DNA of 64,000 nucleotides from Gelidibacter salicanalis (GTDB lineage Bacteria; Bacteroidota; Bacteroidia; Flavobacteriales; Flavobacteriaceae). Under the pieces are notes generated by a model. That model searched no databases and was not told where the DNA came from. It saw only the letters and a list, made by a program, of their open reading frames with translations. Below, piece by piece: positions 40,509 to 49,900 of this stretch. Position numbers and translations under genes: made by a program. The DNA lies in NCBI RefSeq assembly GCF_016469035.1, contig NZ_JAEHJZ010000018.1, positions 62,001 to 126,000 of the forward strand. Direction: 5' to 3'. Each line of letters starts with the position of its first letter. The stretch's first letter is position 1.

Positions 40509-41594
40509 ATGAAGAAAATATATTTTATAAAATCAGGGTGCATATTAGTACTTGTCTTAAGTGTTCTGGCTTGTAATAGTTCAAAAAAAAGGAATAGCAC
40601 TATAGGTTTAAAAGATGCTTCAACTTTTCCAATAGGAACAGCAATAAAGATTCATACTTTAATGAATGACGCTAAGCTTCAAAAAATACAAAAACAGAAT
40701 TTTAATAGCATTACGGCCACTAATGATATGAAAATGCAGTCCATAATACCGACTGAAAATAATTATAATTGGAAGACTGTCGATACCATTTTGAATTATG
40801 CCGAAACACATAATCAGCGATTATTTGGACATAATTTAATTTGGCATAGTTCTACTCCAGAATGGGTTATAGCTAAAGCAGAAAAAGATAGTCTATGGTT
40901 AGATAGCTTTATGAAAGAATACATAACACGTTATGTTGGACGTTACAAAGGTAAAGTTGCTGCTTGGGATGTTGTTAATGAGGCTTTTGAATCTAGTGGT
41001 GGTAATTATAGAGAAACGTTTTGGTACAATAAATTAGGTAAAAGTTATATAGAAAAAGCATTTAAATATGCTCATGAAGCAGACCCTGATGCCGTTTTAT
41101 TTTATAACGATTTTAATATAGAACGCGATACCACGAAGTTACATGCCGTAATTAAAATGGTAAATGAATTTAAGGAGAAAGGCGTTCCAATTTCTGGAAT
41201 AGGTTTTCAAATGCACATAAGAATGGATATCCCAGATGAAATTATAGCATATTCATTAAAAAAAGCTGCAGAAACCGGATTGCAAATACATTTATCTGAA
41301 GTAGATATTATTTTTAATACACATAACGATGAAAGGTTGGGTGGTATTGAAAATTATAGTTCACTAACAGATGAAATGAAACAAGCTCAGGCAGAAAAAT
41401 ATAAAAATCTAATTGAAATGTATAAAGAAATAGTACCTAAAGAACAGCAGTTCGGAATTACATTATGGGATTTTACAGATAGAGATACCTGGATTAGAGG
41501 GTTTTTTAATATGAGAGATTGGCCTAGTATTTACGATGATAATTTACAACCGAAGCCGGCTTACCTTGGCTTTTTGGAAGGTTTAAAAGATTGA
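40509..41594 (+). CDS. GH10 endo-beta-1,4-xylanase, lipoprotein (third of three)
   Basis: A 361-residue lipoprotein (lipobox VLAC, Cys22) consisting of a minimal GH10 domain. Landmarks are NFNSITATNDMKMQ, GHNLIWHSSTPEWV, acid/base E158 in WDVVNEAF, FYNDFNIERD, nucleophile E264 in HLSEVDI, and the closing TLWDFTDRDTWIRG, where the usual W-G is W-D. The protein is more divergent from the other GH10s than they are from each other, so a different cleavage pattern is possible. Its stop is followed by a relic of another glycosidase gene (41613-41693) and then the isomerase-like gene. Confidence 0.94.
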   Translation: MKKIYFIKSGCILVLVLSVLACNSSKKRNSTIGLKDASTFPIGTAIKIHTLMNDAKLQKIQKQNFNSITATNDMKMQSIIPTENNYNWKTVDTILNYAETHNQRLFGHNLIWHSSTPEWVIAKAEKDSLWLDSFMKEYITRYVGRYKGKVAAWDVVNEAFESSGGNYRETFWYNKLGKSYIEKAFKYAHEADPDAVLFYNDFNIERDTTKLHAVIKMVNEFKEKGVPISGIGFQMHIRMDIPDEIIAYSLKKAAETGLQIHLSEVDIIFNTHNDERLGGIENYSSLTDEMKQAQAEKYKNLIEMYKEIVPKEQQFGITLWDFTDRDTWIRGFFNMRDWPSIYDDNLQPKPAYLGFLEGLKD

Positions 41595-41612
41595 AAAATT
41601 AAGACATGAAAA

Positions 41613-41693
41613 AATCCATTTGGATTGAAGACCTATAAAACGGAAATGAATAAACGAATATGTAATCACATGAATAAAAAGTTAGAAAAATGA
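41613..41693 (+). pseudogene. 26-codon relic of a glycosidase C-terminus
   Basis: In frame, this reads NPFGLKTYKTEMNK, then RICNHMNKKLEK and stop. That matches the last residues (NPFVLEAYNTEM...NHLNKKLEK) of the glycosidase fragment ending at 45251. In both places the stop TGA overlaps the ATG of the following isomerase gene. The upstream part has been lost, so this is only the tail of an older gene replaced by the GH10 neighbour. Confidence 0.75.
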
Positions 41694-42970
41694 AAATAGC
41701 TCTATGTTGGTTTATAGTATTAAAGTCTTTTGTGTGTCTTGCTCAAAACAACTATAGTATATCATCTCAAAAGGACAGACTTAGACAATATTCTGGTCAG
41801 TGGATAAGTGCTGCTTACCCAAGCAGAGATAGTGTAGCCCTATTTCCAGAAATAAAAATGAGTAGTATTACTAATTTCAATAACCATTCTCTTACAGTTA
41901 AAGTCTCACAAAAAGATGCTAATAACCAGTACCATCCTATACTTCATGAAATTATTGGTTATGATAGTGTTACCGATACTATTTTTGCAGCAGGTCATAA
42001 TGCAAAAGGCGCATTTTTTACTGGGAAAGGCAAGTTTTCTTCAGAAAATAATTGGACCATGCAGGATAAAGATCTTAATGGTAATAAAACCATAAAGGTC
42101 GATTTTAACTTTCAGAATTATACGGATGTTATATTAGAAGGCTTTGATAATAACAAGCAAAGTTTATGGAAAACCAGATATATTAAAAACAATCCTAGTG
42201 ATAAAAATATTGGTATTCAGCTCGTTTCTGTTCATGATGAAATGCTTAAAAACCCAGAACAAACCTTAATTCAATTAGGTAGAATGGGCTATAGTTATGT
42301 TGAAACCTTTGTATATAAAAATGGTGGTTTTTACGGTCAAAGTCCAACGCAGTTTAAGGCTATGGTTGAAAAAGCAGGTATGAAGTTTTTGGGTTCTATG
42401 ACCTTTTTCGATCCTGAAAACAAAAATGATGATGCCGCAATAAATACGTGGTGGACTAAGACTATACAAGATCATAAAAAAGCGGGTGTTGAGTATCTTT
42501 CTACTTCAAATAGTAAAATAAAAAACATTAAGACTATTAAAGACCTTCAAGAGTATTGCAATTACTATAACAAAGTAGGAAAGCTATGTAAAAACAATGG
42601 TTTGAAATTTATTTTTCATAATCATGCCGATGAATTTTTAATGGTGGAAGAGGTAAGAGTTTACGATTACTTTCTTAAAAATACCAATCCGGAATATGTG
42701 TATTTTCAATCGGATATATATTGGATGCAAGTCGCTGGCGTTAATCCTGTCGATTATTTTAAAGCCTATCCTAACCGATTTATAAGTTGGCATGTTAAAG
42801 ACTTTAAAGAATTAGGAGAAAGTGGTAAAATAGATTTCAAGCATATTTTTAAATATCAAGAATTATCAGGTGTTCAATATATAATATCAGAAGTTGAAGA
42901 TTATAGCTTTCCACCTTTGTTTAGTGTGAGTTTAGCATGGGAATATATTTATTATGAATTATTAAGATAA
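41690..42970 (+). CDS. Secreted lipocalin-like + TIM-barrel sugar isomerase/epimerase-like protein (copy A, intact)
   Basis: A 426-residue exported protein (signal about 1-18, ending CLAQ). Residues about 25-165 form a beta-rich domain (LRQYSGQWIS, GHNAKGAFFTGKGKF, NWTMQDKDLNGNKT, WKTRYIK) resembling a DUF1579/lipocalin-like barrel. Residues about 175-426 are a xylose-isomerase-like TIM barrel (IGIQLVSVHDEM, GRMGYSYVETF, KFIFHNHADEF with metal-ligand-like His, YFQSDIYWMQVAGV, ISWHVKDFKE, ISEVEDY). The family includes sugar epimerases and, in some gut Bacteroidota clusters, enzymes acting on 3-keto-sugars. The reaction here is not known. It is followed after 10 bases by ThuA. Two damaged copies lie at 45248-46527 and 61090-62114. 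Confidence 0.85.
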   Translation: MKIALCWFIVLKSFVCLAQNNYSISSQKDRLRQYSGQWISAAYPSRDSVALFPEIKMSSITNFNNHSLTVKVSQKDANNQYHPILHEIIGYDSVTDTIFAAGHNAKGAFFTGKGKFSSENNWTMQDKDLNGNKTIKVDFNFQNYTDVILEGFDNNKQSLWKTRYIKNNPSDKNIGIQLVSVHDEMLKNPEQTLIQLGRMGYSYVETFVYKNGGFYGQSPTQFKAMVEKAGMKFLGSMTFFDPENKNDDAAINTWWTKTIQDHKKAGVEYLSTSNSKIKNIKTIKDLQEYCNYYNKVGKLCKNNGLKFIFHNHADEFLMVEEVRVYDYFLKNTNPEYVYFQSDIYWMQVAGVNPVDYFKAYPNRFISWHVKDFKELGESGKIDFKHIFKYQELSGVQYIISEVEDYSFPPLFSVSLAWEYIYYELLR

Positions 42971-42980
42971 ACGTTTGATT

Positions 42981-43730
42981 ATGAAACCTTTTAAAATGAA
43001 GTATCTTTTATTAACTATATGTGTCCTTATAATGATTAAAACGAATGCTCAAGATCAGTTTCGTGTTTTATTGTTTACCCAACACGATGATTGGCATTTC
43101 AATACCATCCCTTTTGCTGTTCAGGCTTTTGAAGATATGGCAGAAGAACATCAGTTTAAGTTTAATTGGACACAAAGGCCAAATGATCTTATAAAGCAAT
43201 TACCAGAACATGATGTCGTAATATTTATGAATGCCAATGCCGATTCTTTGAAGACAAAGCATATGGTTGCCTTAAAAGCATTCATGAAACGCGGCGGAGG
43301 CTTTGTTGGCATACACGCAACAGCAGATTGTGAAAACAATAACTCCTGGTTTGATGGTCTTGTTGGAGCGAAATTTGTAGATCATCCAAAATTGCAAGCA
43401 GCCATGGTGAAAGTTAAGAATAATGATTTTCCAGCAACATGGCATCTACCAAATAAATGGCTTCGAAGTGATGAGTGGTATAACTTTAATAATATCGATT
43501 TAGATAATCTAAATGTGGTATTAACTGTTGATGAAGCTTCTTATGATTTTACAGCGGGTTATGATGAAATGCCTTTAAAAGGTATGGGGCAAATACATCC
43601 TATTTCATGGTATCAAAATTATGAAGGAGGAAAATCGTTTTATACTGCCTTAGGACATAAGCCTGAATCTTACAAGGACAAAAACTTTTTGAATCACATT
43701 TTTGGAGCCATATACTGGGCGTCTAAGTAA
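42981..43730 (+). CDS. Secreted ThuA-domain protein
   Basis: A 249-residue protein with a signal peptide ending near KTNA-QDQ. The ThuA fold is evident from RVLLFTQHDDWHFNTIP, the HDVVIFMNANADSL segment, FMKRGGGFVGIHATADCEN, and the late GMGQIHPISWYQNYEGGKSFYTALGH with its conserved Trp-Tyr-Gly pattern. ThuA was first tied to trehalose use, and related proteins occur in clusters that oxidise sugars to keto-derivatives. Start chosen at ATG 42981; a TTG at 42975 is less likely, and 42996 would still keep the signal. It pairs with the preceding isomerase-like gene; a matching stub occurs at 62125-62286. Confidence 0.88.
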   Translation: MKPFKMKYLLLTICVLIMIKTNAQDQFRVLLFTQHDDWHFNTIPFAVQAFEDMAEEHQFKFNWTQRPNDLIKQLPEHDVVIFMNANADSLKTKHMVALKAFMKRGGGFVGIHATADCENNNSWFDGLVGAKFVDHPKLQAAMVKVKNNDFPATWHLPNKWLRSDEWYNFNNIDLDNLNVVLTVDEASYDFTAGYDEMPLKGMGQIHPISWYQNYEGGKSFYTALGHKPESYKDKNFLNHIFGAIYWASK

Positions 43731-43810
43731 ATTATTTCGTACCAATTATAAGTGCTGAAAAGGTATATTAGTTTTTATCGCTATGCGATAAATTCAGAAA
43801 GTTGGCATAA

Positions 43811-43850
43811 GAAAAAGGAGTCAATAACAACTGTTTGAGCTCCTTTTTTC
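43811..43850. terminator. Bidirectional terminator between ThuA and the GH43 pseudogene
   Basis: GAAAAAGGAG (43811-43820) and CTCCTTTTTTC (43840-43850) can pair as a stem, flanked by A-runs on one side and T-runs on the other. It lies between two convergent genes and works in both orientations by design. Confidence 0.7.
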
Positions 43851-43877
43851 ACACTAAACTAAACTAAACAAACTAAA

Positions 43878-44897
43878 CTATTCAATGTATGGTTTTAGAG
43901 GAACATTAGTTCCATCTTCATTATATGTTATTTCTGCTAATTTAACAGATCTTAAATGTGTAACTCCTTTAGATAAAGAGGAATCATGGTAAAACAAATA
44001 CCATTTTTCGTCTACTTTATAAATAGAGTGGTGGCTTGTCCAGCCAACAACAGGCTCTAGAATTATTCCCTTATAAGTAAATGGTCCATAAGGATTATCA
44101 CCAATGGCATAGCATATCAAATGTGTATCACCAGTAGAATAAGAAAAGTAATATTTACCGTTGTATTTGTGCATCCAAGAGGCTTCAAAAAAGCGTCTGT
44201 CATTATCGCCTGCTAGTAATAAATTTCCTGCTTCATCTAAAATTTCTAAGGGTTTAGGCGTCTCAGAAAATTATAATAAATCATCGGTCATTTTTGCAAC
44301 AAAAGGCAATAATGCAGGGTCATTATCTTCTGGTAAAAATGCTGTTGGACTATTTGGTTGTGCTGCGTTAAATTCACCAGTTCTCCAGCGTTGTAATTGT
44401 CCTCCCCAAAGACCTCCAAAATACATGTAATAGCTACCGTCGTCATCTTTAAAAACGGCTGGATCTATAGAAAAACTTCCTCTAATGGCTTCGGGTTGTG
44501 CTATAAATGGACCTGTTGGTGAGTCACTAATTGCAACACCAATTCTAAAGATTCCATCGTAAGCTTTTGCAGGAAAAAATAAATAGTATTTGCCATCTTT
44601 TTCATTGGCATCTGGAGCCCACATTTGTTTTTCGGCCCAGGGCACATCATTCACATGCAGAGCTAAGCCATTGTCTACAGCTTCGCTATTTACGGAATCC
44701 ATAGAAATAACATGGTAATCTTCCATAGCAAAATGACTACCTAAATCATCAAATGCTTCTCCGGCGTCTATATCGTGAGATGGGTAAATATATATTTTTC
44801 CATTAAAACAATGGGCAGATGGATCTGCAGTGTAAATGTTTGTTACTAATGGTTGTGAAATAGCGCGCTTATTTAGATCCTCAAAATTGATGTTTTC
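43878..44897 (-). pseudogene. GH43 pseudogene, duplicate of the gene at 6557-7594
   Basis: The translated sequence follows the intact GH43 almost residue for residue from NINFEDLNKRAISQPL to the end, keeping the equivalents of D31 (TADPSAH), D151 (SIDPAVF) and, in the second part, the propeller end. Two lesions are visible. Codon 215 of the parent (Glu in DLLEFSES) is TAA at 44271-44273, splitting the frame. The 5' end including the start codon is gone: at 44897/44898 the sequence switches to a plus-strand glycosidase fragment. The residue before the general acid lies after the stop, so no active product is expected. It was presumably made by duplication and then decayed. Confidence 0.9.
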
Positions 44898-45251
44898 AGT
44901 CCAGATGAATTTTCGAATATTGGCTTACAAAACTTTTTTAACGCTGCGCATAACCATAAAAAACCAGTGATGGTAGGTGAGTCTGCACCTCGTTATGTTG
45001 GAGTTTTAGATGGTGAAACTTCTTGGAATAAATGGTTTAAACCTTATTTCGAAATGCTTTATAATAACCCTGGGATAAAAGCATTTTGCTACATCAATTG
45101 GAATTGGGAATTCTGGTCTAACAAAATAGGTTTTCAATGGCATGATTGGAAAGATGCTCGTATAGAAAAAAATCCATTTGTATTGGAGGCCTATAATACG
45201 GAAATGAAAACACAAATATTTAATCATCTTAATAAAAAGTTAGAAAAATGA
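44898..45251 (+). pseudogene. C-terminal fragment of a TIM-barrel glycoside hydrolase
   Basis: An open frame of 117 residues without a proper start. It begins SPDEFSNIGLQNFFNAA, continues with KPVMVGESAPRYVGVLDG (a Glu in GES is a plausible nucleophile), then CYINWNWEFW and IEKNPFVLEAYNTEM. This looks like the last strands of a clan GH-A enzyme, perhaps GH26-like; the family is not certain. The N-terminal two thirds are missing at the join with the GH43 pseudogene. Its TGA overlaps the ATG of the next gene (45248), an original translational coupling. The tail of a second copy survives at 41613-41693. Confidence 0.75.
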
Positions 45252-46527
45252 AAATAGCTCTATGTTTAATTATAGTATTAAAGTCTTTTGTGTGTATTGC
45301 TCAAAACAAGTATAGTATATCATCTCAAAAGGACAGACTTAGACAATATTCTGGTCAGTGGATAAGTGCTGTTAACCCAAGCAGAGATAGTGTAGGCCTA
45401 TTTCCCGAAATAAAAATGAGTAGTATGACTAATTTCAATAACCATTCTCTCACAGTTAAAGTCTCACAAAAAGATAATAGTAACCAATACCATCCTATAC
45501 TTCTTGAAATTATTGGTTATGATAGTGTTACCGATACTATTTTTGCAGCAGACCATAATGCACAAGGCGCATTTTTTAGTGGAAAAGGAATCTTTACATC
45601 TGAAAAAATTGGACGATGCTAGACAGAGACCTAGATGATAATTTAACAATGAAGGTTGATTTTAACTTTCAAAATTATAAGGATGTGGTACTAGAAGGTT
45701 TTGATAATGAAAATCATAGTTTATGGAAAACCAGATATATTAAAGACAATCCTAAAAGCAAAAATATTGGTATACAGCTCGTTTCTGTTCATGACGATAT
45801 GCTTAAGAATCCAGAAGAAACCTTAACTCAATTAGGTAGAATGGGCGATAGCTATATTGAAATTTTTGTATATGAAAAAGGTCGTTTTTATGGTCAAAGT
45901 CCAGAACAGTTTAGAGCTATGGTTGAAAAATCGGGCATGAAATTTTTGGCTTCTATGACTTTTTTCGGTCCTGAAGATAAAAATGATGATACTGTAATAA
46001 ATACGTGGTGGACTAAGACTATACAAGATCATAAAAAAGCGGGTGTTGAGTATCTTTCTACTTCAAATAGTAAAATAAAAAACATTAAGACTATTAAAGA
46101 CCTTCAAGATTATTGCAATTCTTATAACAAAGTAGGAAAGCTATGTAAAGACAATGGTTTGAAATTTGTTTTTCATAATCATACCGATGAATTTTTAATG
46201 GTTGTAGGAGTGAGAGTTTATGATTACTTTCTTCAAAACACCAATCCGGAATATGTGTATTTTCAAGCGGATATATATTGGATGCATGTCGCCGGTGTTA
46301 ATCCTGTCGATTATTTTAAAGCCTATCCTAACCGATTTATAAGTTGGCATGTTAAAGACTTTAAAGAATTAGGAGAAAGCGGTAAAATAGATTTCAAGCA
46401 TATTTTTAAATATCAAGAATTATCAGGTGTTCAATATATAATATCAGAAGTTGAAGATTATAGCTTTCCACCTTTGTTTAGTGTGGGACTAGCATGGGAA
46501 TATATTTATTATGAATTATTAAAATAA
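45248..46527 (+). pseudogene. Isomerase-like gene copy B, broken by a 1-base deletion
   Basis: This is a second copy of the gene at 41690. The 5' part (45248-45622) encodes the signal and most of the lipocalin-like domain, then runs out of frame. The second part (from 45616) continues in another frame through the whole TIM barrel to EYIYYELLK. Copy A has GAAAATAATTGG where copy B has GAAAAAATTGG around 45600-45612, so one base is missing. Residue changes such as GDSYIEIF for GYSYVETF, and W-H for W-Q in the YWMQVAGV motif, suggest relaxed selection. A protein starting at 45616 would lack a signal peptide. After the stop only 'acgtttgattatgaaac' of the former ThuA junction remains. Confidence 0.88.
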
Positions 46528-46902
46528 ACGTTTGATTATGAAACGCCATGTTCAAACACCTTAGAATATATTATATGTCACACGCATCGTTATTAATGTA
46601 GTATTATCCGCTTTTAAGGCATGATTGCAACATTAATTATAGTATATGCTTCATTTTTTGTTTTAATATGTTTAACCTTTTATTAACATTACAGTGCAAG
46701 TTAGCGGCGTACTAAAATGAATCTATAACAGTGCGTTTTTTTTAAAAACAAGTAATTTAATATTATGGAGTGAAAACAATGAAATTATGTATTAGTTAGA
46801 TTTAAGCCATGATAAGTAGAAATCCTATGAATGAATTTGGCCGGTTAAAACAAGTATCAACCAAAACTTACAGATTTAAGTGACTATAAAAGATTTAAAT
46901 GT
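46528..46902. other. Spacer upstream of the second susCD block
   Basis: A 375-base AT-rich spacer. The first ~17 bases match the start of the ThuA region after copy A, then similarity stops at about 46545. The rest should contain the promoter for the block starting at 46903. No TAnnTTTG element was found and there is no coding frame. Confidence 0.45.
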
Positions 46903-49900
46903 ATGAAAAAACAAATCCTTTACGAAAAACAGCCCATTTTCGGTTTTAATTTAGGCAGGAAAATGAGGCTCTTCGTATTACTCATTCTTATGTCCCATTT
47001 TACCATTTGGGCCAATAATCACCCTCAGCAGACTATTACCGTTAAGGGTACCGTAACCGAAGCGGAAACGGGTATTCCTGTTATCGGCGCCAATATTCTA
47101 GAACAGGGTACTGGAAATGGTGTAATGACCGATTTTGATGGTTATTTTATAATAAATGTACGCGCTAACGCTACGTTAGTCGTTAGCTATTTGGGCTTTT
47201 CAACTCAGGAAATTGTGGTTAACGGCAAAACGGAAATTAATGTGGTTATGGAGGGCGAAGATTCTGTCTTGGACGAAGTTGTCATTATAGGCTACGGTAC
47301 ACAAAAGAAAGAAAGTGTAGTAGGCTCCATCGTGCAGGTCTCTGGGGAAAAACTGTTGCAGTCTGGCGGGGTGTCTACGGTAGGACAGGCGCTTACTGGG
47401 CGTTTGCCCGGTGTTACTACTATTTCTTCTACGGGACGCCCAGGAGAAGAGTCTCCTGATATTTATATTCGTGGAAGGAGTAGCTGGAACGGTAGTGGGC
47501 AGCCACTTATTTTGGTAGATGGTATTGAGCGGAGTATGAACGATGTCAATTCCAATGATGTGGAGAGCATTTCTGTATTAAAAGATGCCTCGGCTACCGC
47601 TGTATTTGGTGTAAAAGGAGCCAATGGGGTTATCCTTATCACTACAAAACGAGGTAAAATTGGTAAGGCACAACTTTCTTTAACGGCCAGTTCGACTTTG
47701 AAAGCGCCATCGAAATTACCTTCAAAATACGATTCTTATAATGGTATAAAAGCCGCCAATGAGTCTATTGAGCGTTCTGTCCCGGCTAATGAGGGGGCTT
47801 GGAGATATTATGTACCCGAGTCAATTGCAGATAGGTATAGGAATCCAATCAATGATACTGATAAGTATGTGTATCCCAATGTAGATTGGATAGACACGAC
47901 ACAAAAAGATTTTGCCATGGATTATAAGATGGATCTTTCCGTTAGAGGAGGTACCGAGTCTGTAAAATACTTTGGGGCTATTAACTATAACCACGTAGGG
48001 GATATCTATGACGCAGAGGCCTTTGATAGCGGAAGGGGGTATGCTACAGATTTTTCCTATGATCGTTTTAACTTTAGGAGCAATATAGATTTTGACGTAA
48101 CCGAATCTACCCGTCTTTCCGTAAACCTTTCTGGGTATTATGGGGTTCAAGGTGGTCAGAGTGTTGATAGATCATTACTTAATAACAGTATTTACGAAAT
48201 GGCACCAGATTTGTTTTATCCTTTGTATCCTGATGGTACTTTTGGGCGTGCAGTAGTCGATAGATACGATATCCTTAACCCTGCGGTTTCTTTGACAGCA
48301 AGAAGCGATACCAATGAACATAGGGTACAGGTAAATACCGATTTTGTTCTACAACAAAAATTAGACTTCATTACAGAAGGTTTAAGTTTTAGAGGTTCGT
48401 TTTCCTTTGATAACAACTTTAGAGGTAATGAGGGAATTAATGACCCTAAAATCGATGCAGATGACAATGTGACTTTCAAGATTTATAATGATGATGGAAC
48501 GTTTTATTATGTGACCCCTCCGGGTGAAAATCAATTTGATTATGTGGTTCAGCCATGGTCTAGAAACGGTTTGAGTATTGATGATAATAATTCTAGTCGA
48601 CGTTTGTTCTACCAGCTTTCTTTTAATTATGATCGTGTTTTTGGAGATAAACATACCGTAGGTCTGTTGGCTTTAATGAACAGGGAGGAGTATGCTATAG
48701 GAAATATGTTCCCAAGATATCGGGAAGATTGGGTGGCCCGAGCTACCTATAACTATGATAGCCGTTATTTTATTGATGTGAATGGAGCCTATAACGGATC
48801 GGAGAAATACGGGCCTGGTTTTAGGTTTGATCTCTTTCCTTCCGTGGCCATGGGCTGGATGGTAAGTAATGAAGGCTTTATGAGTGGTACCGACAGTTGG
48901 TTAAACAAGCTTAAGATTCGTGGTTCCTACGGTATAGTAGGTGATGATTCTTCAGGTGGAAGATGGGGCTATGTCTCCCAGTGGGGCAGTGGAGGAAGTG
49001 CTTATTTGAATAACAGTGACAAATGGAGTAGATCTCCCTACACGTTTTATAATGAAGCTACAATCGGAAACCCGAATCTGCAATGGGAGACCTCGCAGAA
49101 AGCGAATATCGGTTTTGAATTAGCTGTACTAAAAAATATGTTCACCTTAGACGTGGATTTCTTTAAGGAGGATCGTGATAATATCGTTATTCCTGCCAAT
49201 GACCGGAGTGTTCCTAGCTTTTTTGGTTTTCAACCTGCGGATGCCAACCTAGGAAAAACATCTGTAAAAGGTATGGAGATGGTTCTAAATTATAAGCAAC
49301 AGCTTACGGAGAATTGGAGTGTTAATGGAGATTTTGCCTATACCTTTACCAAGGATGAGATAATTTATAAGGAGGATCCTGCGCTTAGACCGTCGTATCA
49401 AAAAGCGGCTGGATATGCTATAGGTCAACCACGTGAAATAATAAGGGGAGATTTAATGATGAATTGGGATGATGTATATGGTTCCTATCCTCAGGAAAGT
49501 AACCAAGCTGCACGTAGACCTGGTTTCTATGATGAACAGGACTGGAACTTTGATGGGTTTGTAAGTGGAGAGTATGATCAAGCACCTTTTGGGTATACGG
49601 AACGGCCTCAGAATACTTTTAACTTATCCTTGGGGACTGACTACAAGAAATTTAGTTTTAGTGTTCAATTTTATGGGGTTAGCAATGCGTCCAGATCATA
49701 TCAAGACAGGACATTTGTTGCAGAATCTCACTTGTACTTTGATTTTCTTTCCGACTATTGGAGCAAGGACAACCCTGATGGAGAACATGTTCTTAGTGGA
49801 TTTAATAACACACAACACAGTACAGATTCTTATAGATATTGGTATGATGCCTCTTTTATAAAATTACAAAACATGGAATTTGCATACAGTTTTGGTTCCA

